Origin: Rhodospirillales bacterium
GTDB lineage: Bacteria; Pseudomonadota; Alphaproteobacteria; UBA8366; JADFVY01
DNA: 10,650 nucleotides
Assembly: GCA_024644185.1 (NCBI GenBank)
Contig: JAHELM010000042.1
Location: 1 to 10,650 of the forward strand
Direction of reading: 5' to 3'
Shown here: positions 1 through 5,920 of the stretch, piece after piece
Numbering within the stretch: position 1 is the stretch's first letter
How the letters are laid out: each line of letters opens with the position of its first letter
The notes under the pieces: model-generated
What the model was told of the DNA's origin: nothing
The model's input: the letters and a program-made list of their open reading frames with translations, nothing else
The model's database searches: none
Position numbers and translations under genes: made by a program

Positions 1-10
1 CCCCCCGCCG

Positions 11-1309
11 TCACCCCGCGGCGAACACCCGCTCGAAGATCGTGTCCACGTGCTTGGTGTGGTAGGCCATGTCGAACATGGCGTCGATCGCGGCGGCGCT
101 CAGGTGTGCCGCGATCTCCTTGTCCTCTTTCAGCAGCGTCTGGAAGTCCTTTCCGGCCTCCCACACCTGCATGGCGTTGCGCTGCACCGCCTGGTACGAG
201 TCCTCGCGGCTCAGGCCGGCTTGCGTGAGCGCCAGCAGGACGCGCTGGGAATTCACCAGGCCCTTGAGATGGTTGAGGTTCTTTTCCATGGCATCGGGAT
301 AGACCACCAGCCGGTCCACCACTTGTGTCAGGCGGGCCAGCGCGAAGTCGAGGGTGATCGTGCTGTCGGGCGCGATCATGCGTTCCACCGAGCTGTGCGA
401 GATGTCGCGCTCGTGCCACAGGGCGACGTTCTCCAGCGCCGGCACCACCGCCGCGCGCACGATGCGCGCCAGGCCGGTGAGGTTTTCGGTCAGCACCGGG
501 TTGCGCTTGTGCGGCATCGCCGACGAGCCCTTCTGGCCGGGGGCGAAGTATTCCTCGGCCTCGCGCACCTCGGTGCGCTGCAGGTGGCGGATCTCGGTGG
601 CCAGGCGCTCGATGCCGGAGGCGATGACGCCCAGCGTCGCGAAATAGGCGGCGTGGCGGTCGCGCGGGATCACCTGGGTCGAGACCGGCTCGGGGCGCAG
701 GCCGAGGCGGCTGGCGACATGGGCCTCGACCCGCGGGTCGATATTGGCGAAGGTGCCGACGGCGCCGGAAATGGCGCAGGTGGCGATCTCGTCGCGGGCG
801 TTGAGCAGGCGGCCGCGGTTGCGCGCCCATTCGGCGTAATAGCCGGCCAGCTTCAGCCCGAAGGTCACGGGCTCGGCATGGATGCCGTGGCTGCGGCCCA
901 TGCACAGCGTGTATTTATGCTCCCTGGCGCGGCGCTCCAGCGCGGCCAGCAGCCTGTCGATATCGGCCAGCAGGATGTCGGTGGCCTGGGTCAGCTGGAC
1001 CGAGAGGCAGGTGTCCAGCACGTCCGACGAGGTCATGCCCTGGTGGACGAAGCGCGCCTCCGGCCCGACATGCTCGGCCAGGTTGGTGAGGAAGGCGATG
1101 ACGTCGTGGTGGGTCTCGCGTTCGATCGCGTCGATGCGCTCGATGTCCCACTTGCCGCGCGCCCAGACGGCCTCGGCCGCCGCTTTCGGGATCACACCCA
1201 GCTCGGCCTGGGCGTCGCAGGCATGGGCCTCGATCTCGAACCAGATGCGGAACTTGTTCTCCGGCTCCCAGATTTTCACCATTTCCGGGCGGCTGTAACG
1301 GGGGATCAT
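11..1309 (-). CDS. purB: Adenylosuccinate lyase
   Basis: This 432-residue cytosolic enzyme acts twice in purine synthesis. It splits SAICAR to AICAR plus fumarate, and adenylosuccinate to AMP plus fumarate. The fumarase/aspartase superfamily signature GSSAMPHKRNP is at residues 261-271, with Ser262/Ser263 in the mobile catalytic loop. His68 (ETHHD), His89 (FVHQGMTSSD), His141 (RSHGIHAEP) and Glu275 fall at the same numbers as the catalytic residues described for the Bacillus subtilis enzyme. The N-terminus MIPRYSRPEM is the usual short form, and the length is normal for bacterial PurB, so the gene looks intact. The start codon is preceded only by a weak purine-rich stretch (GAGAGAA). The gene diverges from the FMN reductase gene, 138 bases away. 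Its downstream neighbour lies outside the window. Identification is firm. Confidence 0.97.
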   Translation of the reverse strand: MIPRYSRPEMVKIWEPENKFRIWFEIEAHACDAQAELGVIPKAAAEAVWARGKWDIERIDAIERETHHDVIAFLTNLAEHVGPEARFVHQGMTSSDVLDTCLSVQLTQATDILLADIDRLLAALERRAREHKYTLCMGRSHGIHAEPVTFGLKLAGYYAEWARNRGRLLNARDEIATCAISGAVGTFANIDPRVEAHVASRLGLRPEPVSTQVIPRDRHAAYFATLGVIASGIERLATEIRHLQRTEVREAEEYFAPGQKGSSAMPHKRNPVLTENLTGLARIVRAAVVPALENVALWHERDISHSSVERMIAPDSTITLDFALARLTQVVDRLVVYPDAMEKNLNHLKGLVNSQRVLLALTQAGLSREDSYQAVQRNAMQVWEAGKDFQTLLKEDKEIAAHLSAAAIDAMFDMAYHTKHVDTIFERVFAAG

Positions 1310-1356
1310 GGGCGTGTTCTCTCGCGGATGTTGCGGGCGGTCGCGGCTGCGTCGGC

Positions 1357-1385
1357 GTTATGCCAGCGCCGGCGGGCGGGCGCAA
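1357..1385 (-). promoter_or_regulatory. Candidate purB promoter
   Basis: On the minus strand TTGCGC (1380-1385) is followed after exactly 17 bases by CATAAC (1357-1362). These match the sigma-70 consensus at 3/6 and 4/6 positions, and the -10 lies about 48 bases before the purB start. The surrounding DNA is very GC-rich, so the ATAA core stands out. This is pattern matching only. A different start site is possible. Confidence 0.35.
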
Positions 1386-1394
1386 GCGCGCTTG
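1383..1394. promoter_or_regulatory. Perfect 12-bp palindrome between divergent promoters
   Basis: CAAGCGCGCTTG is a perfect palindrome. Its left end overlaps the proposed purB -35 (1380-1385) and its right end overlaps the proposed -35 of the rightward FMN reductase promoter (1392-1397). That is a sensible place for a regulator or shared control element. However, short GC palindromes arise easily in DNA of this composition, so its function is unproven. Confidence 0.3.
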
Positions 1395-1420
1395 ACCGGG
1401 CGCCCCGCGCGGCCTATCCG
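1392..1420 (+). promoter_or_regulatory. Candidate promoter of the FMN reductase/persulfide dioxygenase operon
   Basis: TTGACC (1392-1397, 5/6 match to the -35 consensus) is separated by 17 bases from TATCCG (1415-1420, 3/6 match to the -10). A good ribosome binding site follows at 1433-1438. The spacing and -35 are good but the -10 is poor, so the call is tentative. Confidence 0.35.
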
Positions 1421-1447
1421 GAAGGGGCGACCGAGGAGACCGCGTCC

Positions 1448-2017
1448 ATGACCATGACCCGCATCGTCGGACTGTCCGGCAGCCTGCGCCGCGCCTCGTT
1501 CAATGCCGGGCTGCTGCGCGCCGCCGTGGCGGTGGCGCCGCCGGGCTGCGTGCTGGAGGCCGCGGGCATCCGCGACATCCCGCTCTACGACGCCGATCTC
1601 GAGGCCGCATCGCCGCCGCCCGCCGTCACCGCGCTGCAACGCGCCATCGACGCCGCCGACGGCCTGCTGATCGTGACCCCCGAATACAACCAGTCCATCC
1701 CCGGCGTGCTGAAGAACGCCATCGACTGGGTGTCGTCCTTTCCCACCGGCGGCGACAGGATCTTCCGCGGCCTGCCCGTCGGCACGATCGGCGCGTCGGC
1801 CATGTGGTCGGGCACCATCAACGCGCAGACCGCCTGGCTGCCGGTGTGGCGCGGTCTGGCCGCGATGCCCTATCAGGGCGACACGCTGTATGTCGGCGGC
1901 GCCCGCGACAAGTTCGATGCCGGGGGCAATCTGACCGACGCCAGAACCCGCGACCGCCTGGCCGCCTGGCTGGCCGGTTTCGCCGAATTCGTCGCCGCCC
2001 ATGCAAGGCGGCGCTGA
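1448..2017 (+). CDS. NAD(P)H-dependent FMN reductase (flavodoxin-like quinone/chromate reductase family)
   Basis: A 189-residue soluble flavoprotein of the NADPH-dependent FMN reductase family (relatives include ChrR/YieF and azoreductase-like enzymes). Members pass electrons from NAD(P)H through bound FMN to quinones, azo dyes or metals, and are often tied to oxidative stress. The FMN phosphate-binding motif GSLRxxSFN is at residues 11-19, and the family hallmark TPEYNQSIPGVLKNAIDW is at 77-94. The reading frame is open far upstream, antisense to purB, but similarity begins only here, and GAGGAG at 1433-1438 sits 9 bases before this ATG. A second ATG in frame at 1454 (a tandem ATGACC repeat) is also possible. 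The gene is first in a run with the persulfide dioxygenase, 35 bases downstream. The physiological substrate is unknown. Confidence 0.9.
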   Translation: MTMTRIVGLSGSLRRASFNAGLLRAAVAVAPPGCVLEAAGIRDIPLYDADLEAASPPPAVTALQRAIDAADGLLIVTPEYNQSIPGVLKNAIDWVSSFPTGGDRIFRGLPVGTIGASAMWSGTINAQTAWLPVWRGLAAMPYQGDTLYVGGARDKFDAGGNLTDARTRDRLAAWLAGFAEFVAAHARRR

Positions 2018-2052
2018 CCCGCGCCCCCCGAATGCCTGAACAGGGAATCGCC

Positions 2053-3126
2053 ATGCTTGTCTTCCGCCAGCTCTTCGATCCGCAATCCTCGACCTACAGC
2101 TATCTGCTGGGCGACCGGGCGACGGGCGAGGCGATCCTGATCGATCCCGTCTTCGAGCAGGCGGCGCGCGACGCGGCGCTGATCCGCGAACTGGGGCTGA
2201 CGCTGACCGCCACGCTCGACACCCATGTCCATGCCGACCATGTGACCGCGGCCTGGCTGCTGAAGCGGCGCCTGGGCAGCCGGATCGCCATCTCCCGCGC
2301 CGGCGGGGCCGGGGGCGCCGATGTCCGTCTCGCCGACGGCGACCGGGTGGCCTTCGGCCGGCGCCATGTCACCGCGCTGGCGACGCCCGGCCATACCGAT
2401 GGCTGCATGTCCTTCGTTCTCGACGACCAGACCATGGCCTTCACCGGTGACGCGCTGCTGATCCGCGGCTGCGGCCGCACGGATTTCCAGCAGGGCAGCG
2501 CACATCGCCTTTACCAGTCGATCAAGACCCGGATATTCACCTTGCCGGGCGACTGCCTGCTGTGGCCGGGGCACGATTACCGCGGGCTCACCGTCACCAG
2601 CGTGGCCGAGGAACAGGCGCATAATCCGCGCCTTGGCGGCACGATTTCCGAGACCGACTTCGCCGGCTACATGAAACATCTCGGCCTGCCGCATCCCCGG
2701 CAGATCGACGTGGCGCTACCCGCCAACATGGTCTGCGGCCGGCCGGCGGACGAGGCGCTGGCGCTGGACGGGCCGGGCTGGGCGCCGCTGAACTTCACCT
2801 TCGCCGGATTCTGGGAGATCGAGCCGGCCTGGGTGGAGGAACACGGCGCCGCGGTGCAGATCGTCGACGTGCGCGAGGCCGACGAATTCACCGGCCCGCT
2901 GGGCCGGGTGCCGGGCGCGGTGCATATACCGCTGGGCACGCTGGCGGCGCGCGTCGGCGAAGTGTCGAAGGACCGCCCGGTGGTCACGGTCTGCCGCTCG
3001 GGGGCGCGCTCGGCGCGGGCGGTGGCGATCCTGAAACAGGCCGGATACGATGCGGTCGCCAACATGGCCGGCGGCATGCTGCGCTGGCGGGCGCAGAACC
3101 TGCCGACCGCCGGCGCGCGGGACTGA
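2053..3126 (+). CDS. Persulfide dioxygenase (ETHE1-like MBL fold) fused to a C-terminal rhodanese domain
   Basis: A 357-residue predicted cytosolic protein. Residues 1 to about 235 form an ETHE1-type metallo-beta-lactamase domain, which oxidises glutathione persulfide to sulfite and glutathione using one non-haem iron. Visible ligands are His58 in THVHADH, His114 in TPGHTDG and Asp133 in FTGD. Each is 21 below its human ETHE1 counterpart (79, 135, 154). The hallmark RGCGRTDFQQG is at 138-148, so Cys140, Arg142 and Asp144 correspond to the disease-mutated human 161, 163 and 165. His174 lies in WPGHDY. Residues about 255-350 form a rhodanese domain with the active loop CRSGARS, nucleophile Cys314, which moves sulfane sulfur between thiosulfate or persulfides and acceptors. 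The start at 2053 is preferred because AGGGA (2042-2046) lies 6 bases before it. An in-frame ATG at 2032 would add seven residues. Similar natural fusions are known in other proteobacteria. Confidence 0.93.
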   Translation: MLVFRQLFDPQSSTYSYLLGDRATGEAILIDPVFEQAARDAALIRELGLTLTATLDTHVHADHVTAAWLLKRRLGSRIAISRAGGAGGADVRLADGDRVAFGRRHVTALATPGHTDGCMSFVLDDQTMAFTGDALLIRGCGRTDFQQGSAHRLYQSIKTRIFTLPGDCLLWPGHDYRGLTVTSVAEEQAHNPRLGGTISETDFAGYMKHLGLPHPRQIDVALPANMVCGRPADEALALDGPGWAPLNFTFAGFWEIEPAWVEEHGAAVQIVDVREADEFTGPLGRVPGAVHIPLGTLAARVGEVSKDRPVVTVCRSGARSARAVAILKQAGYDAVANMAGGMLRWRAQNLPTAGARD

Positions 3127-3131
3127 CGGCC

Positions 3132-3512
3132 ATGCGCTGGCCAATCGTATTCGCGGGAATTGCCGGGGCGGCCATGGTGGCGATTGGCGCGGCGGCTTCG
3201 CACGGGCTGGCCGGCGGCGATGCGCTGGCCGAAAACTGGCTGCGCACGGCCGCGCAGTACGGGTTGTGGCATTGCCTGGCGCTGCTGGGGGTGGCGGGGC
3301 TTGCCGGAAAGCCCGGGTCCAGCCGCCTGCTGAACGCCGCCGCCCTGTGCTTTGCCGCCGGCATCGTGCTGTTTTCCGGATCGCTGATCCTGCGCGCGCT
3401 GACCGATATTTACTGGATATCCAGACCGGCGCCGCTGGGCGGCCTGGCCTTCATCGCCGGCTGGCTGCTGCTGGCCGCCTTCGGCGCAACCCGCGGCCGA
3501 CCGGGGCGCTGA
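3132..3512 (+). CDS. DUF423 family small membrane protein
   Basis: A 126-residue inner-membrane protein with about four hydrophobic segments (roughly residues 4-25, 44-59, 65-89 and 101-120). Family features are visible: an N-terminal glycine/alanine-rich helix ending in AAASHGL, the segment WLRTAAQYGLWHCLALL, the FSGSLILRAL helix, and the closing PLGGLAFIAGWLLLA motif. The family (E. coli YgdD is a member) has no agreed function. The start lies 5 bases after the stop of the persulfide dioxygenase, with only a weak GGGA upstream. Translation is therefore probably coupled and the gene is last in that operon. Any link to sulfur metabolism rests on position alone. Confidence 0.85.
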   Translation: MRWPIVFAGIAGAAMVAIGAAASHGLAGGDALAENWLRTAAQYGLWHCLALLGVAGLAGKPGSSRLLNAAALCFAAGIVLFSGSLILRALTDIYWISRPAPLGGLAFIAGWLLLAAFGATRGRPGR

Positions 3513-3544
3513 TCCGGGCAGCCGGTTGCGCGCGGGCATGTCTC

Positions 3545-3584
3545 TACACTTTTTGGCAATGGGAAGCATTTGAATTAAAGTGTA
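3545..3584 (+). promoter_or_regulatory. Promoter region of the M28 peptidase with an 8-bp inverted repeat
   Basis: This AT-rich island sits in an otherwise GC-rich sequence. TTGGCA (3553-3558, 5/6 match) and TAAAGT (3576-3581, 4/6 match) are 17 bases apart. A perfect inverted repeat, TACACTTT (3545-3552) and AAAGTGTA (3577-3584), brackets it: one arm abuts the -35 and the other covers most of the -10. An alternative -10, TATGAT (3583-3588), has no good -35. The geometry suggests a regulated promoter, with a protein bound to the dyad able to block polymerase. No regulator can be named. Confidence 0.5.
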
Positions 3585-3617
3585 TGATTTGCCTCTCAAA
3601 AACACAGGGAGGCTATC

Positions 3618-5138
3618 ATGAAACGCAAAATCGTGGCGGGCGCCGGGCTTGCCATCGGGGCCTTGACGCTTGCCGTCGTGGCCGCGGACAGCGCGGTGCC
3701 CGTGGATACCAGCGCCTTGCGCGCGGCGGTGACCGTCGGCAATGCGCGCCTGCATCAGTTCGTTCTGCAGATGATCGCCGACGACAATGGCGGCGTTCGT
3801 CTGGCCGGTACCCAGGGCCATGACGACTCCGCCGAGTACGTGGCCCAGGCGATGACGGCGATCGGCCTGGACGTCTCGATCCAGCCCTTCGAATTCGTCA
3901 GCTTCCGGCCGCTCGGCCCGTCTGACCTTTCGCAGACGGCGCCGGTTCCGACCGTCTATGTCGAGGGTACGGATTTCGAGGTGATGGCGCAGTCGGAACC
4001 GGGCGACGTTACCGCCAGGGTGACCGGGGTCGATCTGAATCTTGTCGGCACGCGGGCTTCGAGCAGCGGCTGCGAGGCCGCCGATTTCGCCGGTTTCCCG
4101 GCCGGCGACATCGCCCTCATCCAGCGCGGCACCTGCACCTTCCAGCTCAAGGCCGAGAATGCCGCGGCGGCCGGCGCGGTCGGCGCCATCGTCTTCAACC
4201 AGGGCAATTCGCCGGATCGCGAAGGCATCATCAACGGCACGCTGCAGGCCGGCTATTCGGGCGGCATTCCGGTGGTGGACGCCACCTTCGCCCGCGGCGC
4301 CGAATGGGCGAATACCGCGGGGCTGGTCATGCGCATCCACACCAATGTCGAGCGCCAGCTCGTCATCACGCATAACGTGATCGCCGAGACTCCCGGCGGC
4401 CGGAGCGATCGGGTCGTCGTGGTCGGCGCGCATCTGGATTCGGTGCCGACCGGCCCCGGCATCCAGGACAACGGCACGGGCTCGGCCGCGCTGCTGGAAA
4501 TCGCCACCCAGATGGCCGCCCTCGGCATCGAGCCGCGCAACAAGGTACGCTTCGCGTGGTGGAGCGCCGAGGAATCCGGGCTGGTCGGCTCGCAATTCTA
4601 CGTCGACAACCTGACGGCGCGCGAAGTCAAGAATATCGCCCTCAATATCAATCTCGACATGATCGGCTCGCCCAATCCGGTCCGCTTCGTCTATGACGGC
4701 GACGGTTCGGCGACCCCGCTGGCCGGGCCGAACGGCTCGAAGAATATCGAGCAGGTATTCCTCGACTACTTCGCCAGCCAGGGTATGGCGACCGAGCCGA
4801 CCGCCTTCGACGGGCGTTCCGACTACGGCCCGTTCATCGCCGTCGGAATCCCGGCCGGCGGATTGTTCACCGGCGCCGAGGGCATCAAGTCGGAGGAAGA
4901 GGCGGCGATCTACGGCGGTACGGCGGGCGCCCCCTACGACCCGTGCTATCACCTGGCCTGTGACACCTACGACAATATCGACGAGCAGGTCTTCGACGAG
5001 ATGCTGGATGCGTCGGCCCATGCGGTCCTGACCTTTGCCATGACCACATCGGCGATCAACGGAACCGACAAGGGGTCCGACAAGGCCATGCAGGCGGCGG
5101 CCAGCATGGAAATGCTCGGCAGCCACGCCCGGCAGTAA
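3618..5138 (+). CDS. Exported M28 family aminopeptidase with inserted PA domain
   Basis: A 506-residue zinc peptidase, probably secreted or periplasmic. A Sec signal peptide is clear: basic MKRK, hydrophobic core at residues 5-22, likely cleavage after VAA (21-23). A protease-associated (PA) domain follows, with its typical GDIALIQRGTCTF segment from about 163. The M28 core begins near 260 with all expected residues: His272 and Asp274 in GAHLDS, bridging Asp284 in QDNGTG, catalytic Glu318 and ligand Glu319 in SAEESG, Asp347 in NLDMIGS and His445 in CYHLACDT. Cys443 and Cys448 flank this last histidine and may form a disulfide. The layout resembles PA-domain aminopeptidases related to the Streptomyces griseus enzyme, which release N-terminal residues from peptides. 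AGGGAGG (3606-3612), 5 bases upstream, fixes the start. The gene stands alone between its own promoter and a hairpin. Peptide specificity is not determinable. Confidence 0.95.
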   Translation: MKRKIVAGAGLAIGALTLAVVAADSAVPVDTSALRAAVTVGNARLHQFVLQMIADDNGGVRLAGTQGHDDSAEYVAQAMTAIGLDVSIQPFEFVSFRPLGPSDLSQTAPVPTVYVEGTDFEVMAQSEPGDVTARVTGVDLNLVGTRASSSGCEAADFAGFPAGDIALIQRGTCTFQLKAENAAAAGAVGAIVFNQGNSPDREGIINGTLQAGYSGGIPVVDATFARGAEWANTAGLVMRIHTNVERQLVITHNVIAETPGGRSDRVVVVGAHLDSVPTGPGIQDNGTGSAALLEIATQMAALGIEPRNKVRFAWWSAEESGLVGSQFYVDNLTAREVKNIALNINLDMIGSPNPVRFVYDGDGSATPLAGPNGSKNIEQVFLDYFASQGMATEPTAFDGRSDYGPFIAVGIPAGGLFTGAEGIKSEEEAAIYGGTAGAPYDPCYHLACDTYDNIDEQVFDEMLDASAHAVLTFAMTTSAINGTDKGSDKAMQAAASMEMLGSHARQ

Positions 5139-5153
5139 CGCTCTCTTGCCTTC

Positions 5154-5189
5154 CCGCGGGCGCCGTTCCAGGCGGGGCGGCGCCCGCGG
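5154..5189. terminator. GC-rich hairpin between convergent genes, probable terminator
   Basis: CCGCGGGCGCC (5154-5164) and GGCGCCCGCGG (5179-5189) form a perfect 11-bp stem with a 14-base loop. It lies 15 bases after the peptidase stop and 11 bases beyond the stop of the convergent TetR gene, so it could end transcripts from both sides. Neither side has a good T run, so it is not a textbook intrinsic terminator. It could instead act as an RNA-stabilising 3' hairpin or need Rho. Confidence 0.55.
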
Positions 5190-5200
5190 CTTGTCCGGCG

Positions 5201-5815
5201 TCAGGCGCGAATCGCCAGGGTCAGGGTGTGGATCTGGCGGGCAATGGCGGATTTAAGCGTCGCCAGATCCATCGTCGTGCTCTTCACGAACATCGTGAAC
5301 ATCATGTTGGTGCTGTAGAACAGCAGCTCGCCGACGGCGCGGGCGTCGATCCCGGGCCGGACGCGGCCGTCCTGTTGCAGCCTGCCGATCAGCGCGCAGA
5401 CCTGGTCGGTCAGCAGCTCGTCGAGCTGGTTGTACTTGGCGGCGAAGCGGGTGTCGGGGAACTGCGTGGTCAAGGCCATGGCATTGCGCCACATGTCCTT
5501 GTCCAGATAGACCAGCGAATGGTCCAGATAAATGGCGATCAGCGCCTCGATCGCCGTTTCGACATCGGCCGGCGGGGCTTCGAGCAGGCGGTTGCCGGCG
5601 TTCAGGACCTCGCCGACCTCCACCGCCACGATGGCGACCAGAATGTCGCCCTTGGATTCGAAGTAATTATAGACCGTGCCGACGGCAATTCCGGCATCCG
5701 CGGCAATCGCCTCGATGCGGCTTCCGGCAAAGCCAGTCTCGCGGAACAGCCTGGTCGCCGCCTCGATGATCCGTCGCTCGCGATCGGTCTTCTGTCTCTC
5801 GCGCAATCCCGACAT
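5201..5815 (-). CDS. TetR/AcrR family transcriptional regulator
   Basis: A 204-residue DNA-binding regulator of normal family length. The N-terminal TetR domain is typical: RRIIEAATRLFRETGF (14-29), then the helix-turn-helix around 33-52 (RIEAIAADAGIAVGTVYNYF) and FESKGDIL. The C-terminal part (about 65-204) is all-helical and variable, as expected for the ligand-binding and dimerisation domain. GGAGG (complement of 5822-5826), 6 bases before the ATG, supports the start. The gene diverges from the Pot-type importer operon, and the space between them contains a long dyad. The simplest model is that it represses the importer and itself until a ligand, perhaps the transported amine, releases it. 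That model is inference from layout. The ligand and sign of regulation are unknown. Confidence 0.93.
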   Translation of the reverse strand: MSGLRERQKTDRERRIIEAATRLFRETGFAGSRIEAIAADAGIAVGTVYNYFESKGDILVAIVAVEVGEVLNAGNRLLEAPPADVETAIEALIAIYLDHSLVYLDKDMWRNAMALTTQFPDTRFAAKYNQLDELLTDQVCALIGRLQQDGRVRPGIDARAVGELLFYSTNMMFTMFVKSTTMDLATLKSAIARQIHTLTLAIRA

Positions 5816-5832
5816 TTCCGGCCTCCATCGAC

Positions 5833-5869
5833 AAAATGAATTGACTCATGTTTTGAAGCAATCCATTTT
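5833..5869. promoter_or_regulatory. 37-bp imperfect palindrome, probable TetR operator
   Basis: AAAATGAATTG (5833-5843) and CAATCCATTTT (5859-5869) are inverted copies with one mismatch in 11. An inner TCA (5846-5848) and TGA (5854-5856) lie on the same axis at 5851, giving 13 of 14 matching half-site positions. The dyad is AT-rich and sits 17 bases upstream of the TetR start and 51 bases upstream of the binding-protein start. TTG-type -35 hexamers lie on both strands within it (TTGACT on plus, TTGCTT on minus), but matching -10 boxes are poor, so I do not fix either start site. Size and position suit a TetR operator that may take one or two dimers. Confidence 0.65.
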
Positions 5870-5920
5870 TTCCCAGGATGCGGCCATAGACGCCGCGCGA
5901 ACGAGATCAGGGGGACAACG

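Noticed and set aside
50..1447. Open frame on the plus strand running across purB into the FMN reductase gene, as a possible long fusion
   Set aside because: The part before 1448 is antisense to the well-supported purB and has no domain similarity. A ribosome binding site and family similarity begin at 1448.
3413..3424. Perfect palindrome CTGGATATCCAG
   Set aside because: It lies inside the DUF423 coding sequence, encoding part of a conserved region, and far from any start. It is most likely chance.
3583..3588. TATGAT as the -10 of the peptidase promoter
   Set aside because: It is a good hexamer, but the best -35 at its proper distance (TGGGAA) matches only 3 of 6 and TTGGCA would be 24 bases away. 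TAAAGT with 17-base spacing was preferred.
2667..5126. Very long open frame on the minus strand (over 800 codons), antisense to the persulfide dioxygenase, DUF423 and M28 genes
   Set aside because: Its translation is rich in Arg, Gly, Ala and Asp with no recognisable domain, and it crosses three well-supported genes on the other strand. Such frames are a by-product of GC-rich codon use.
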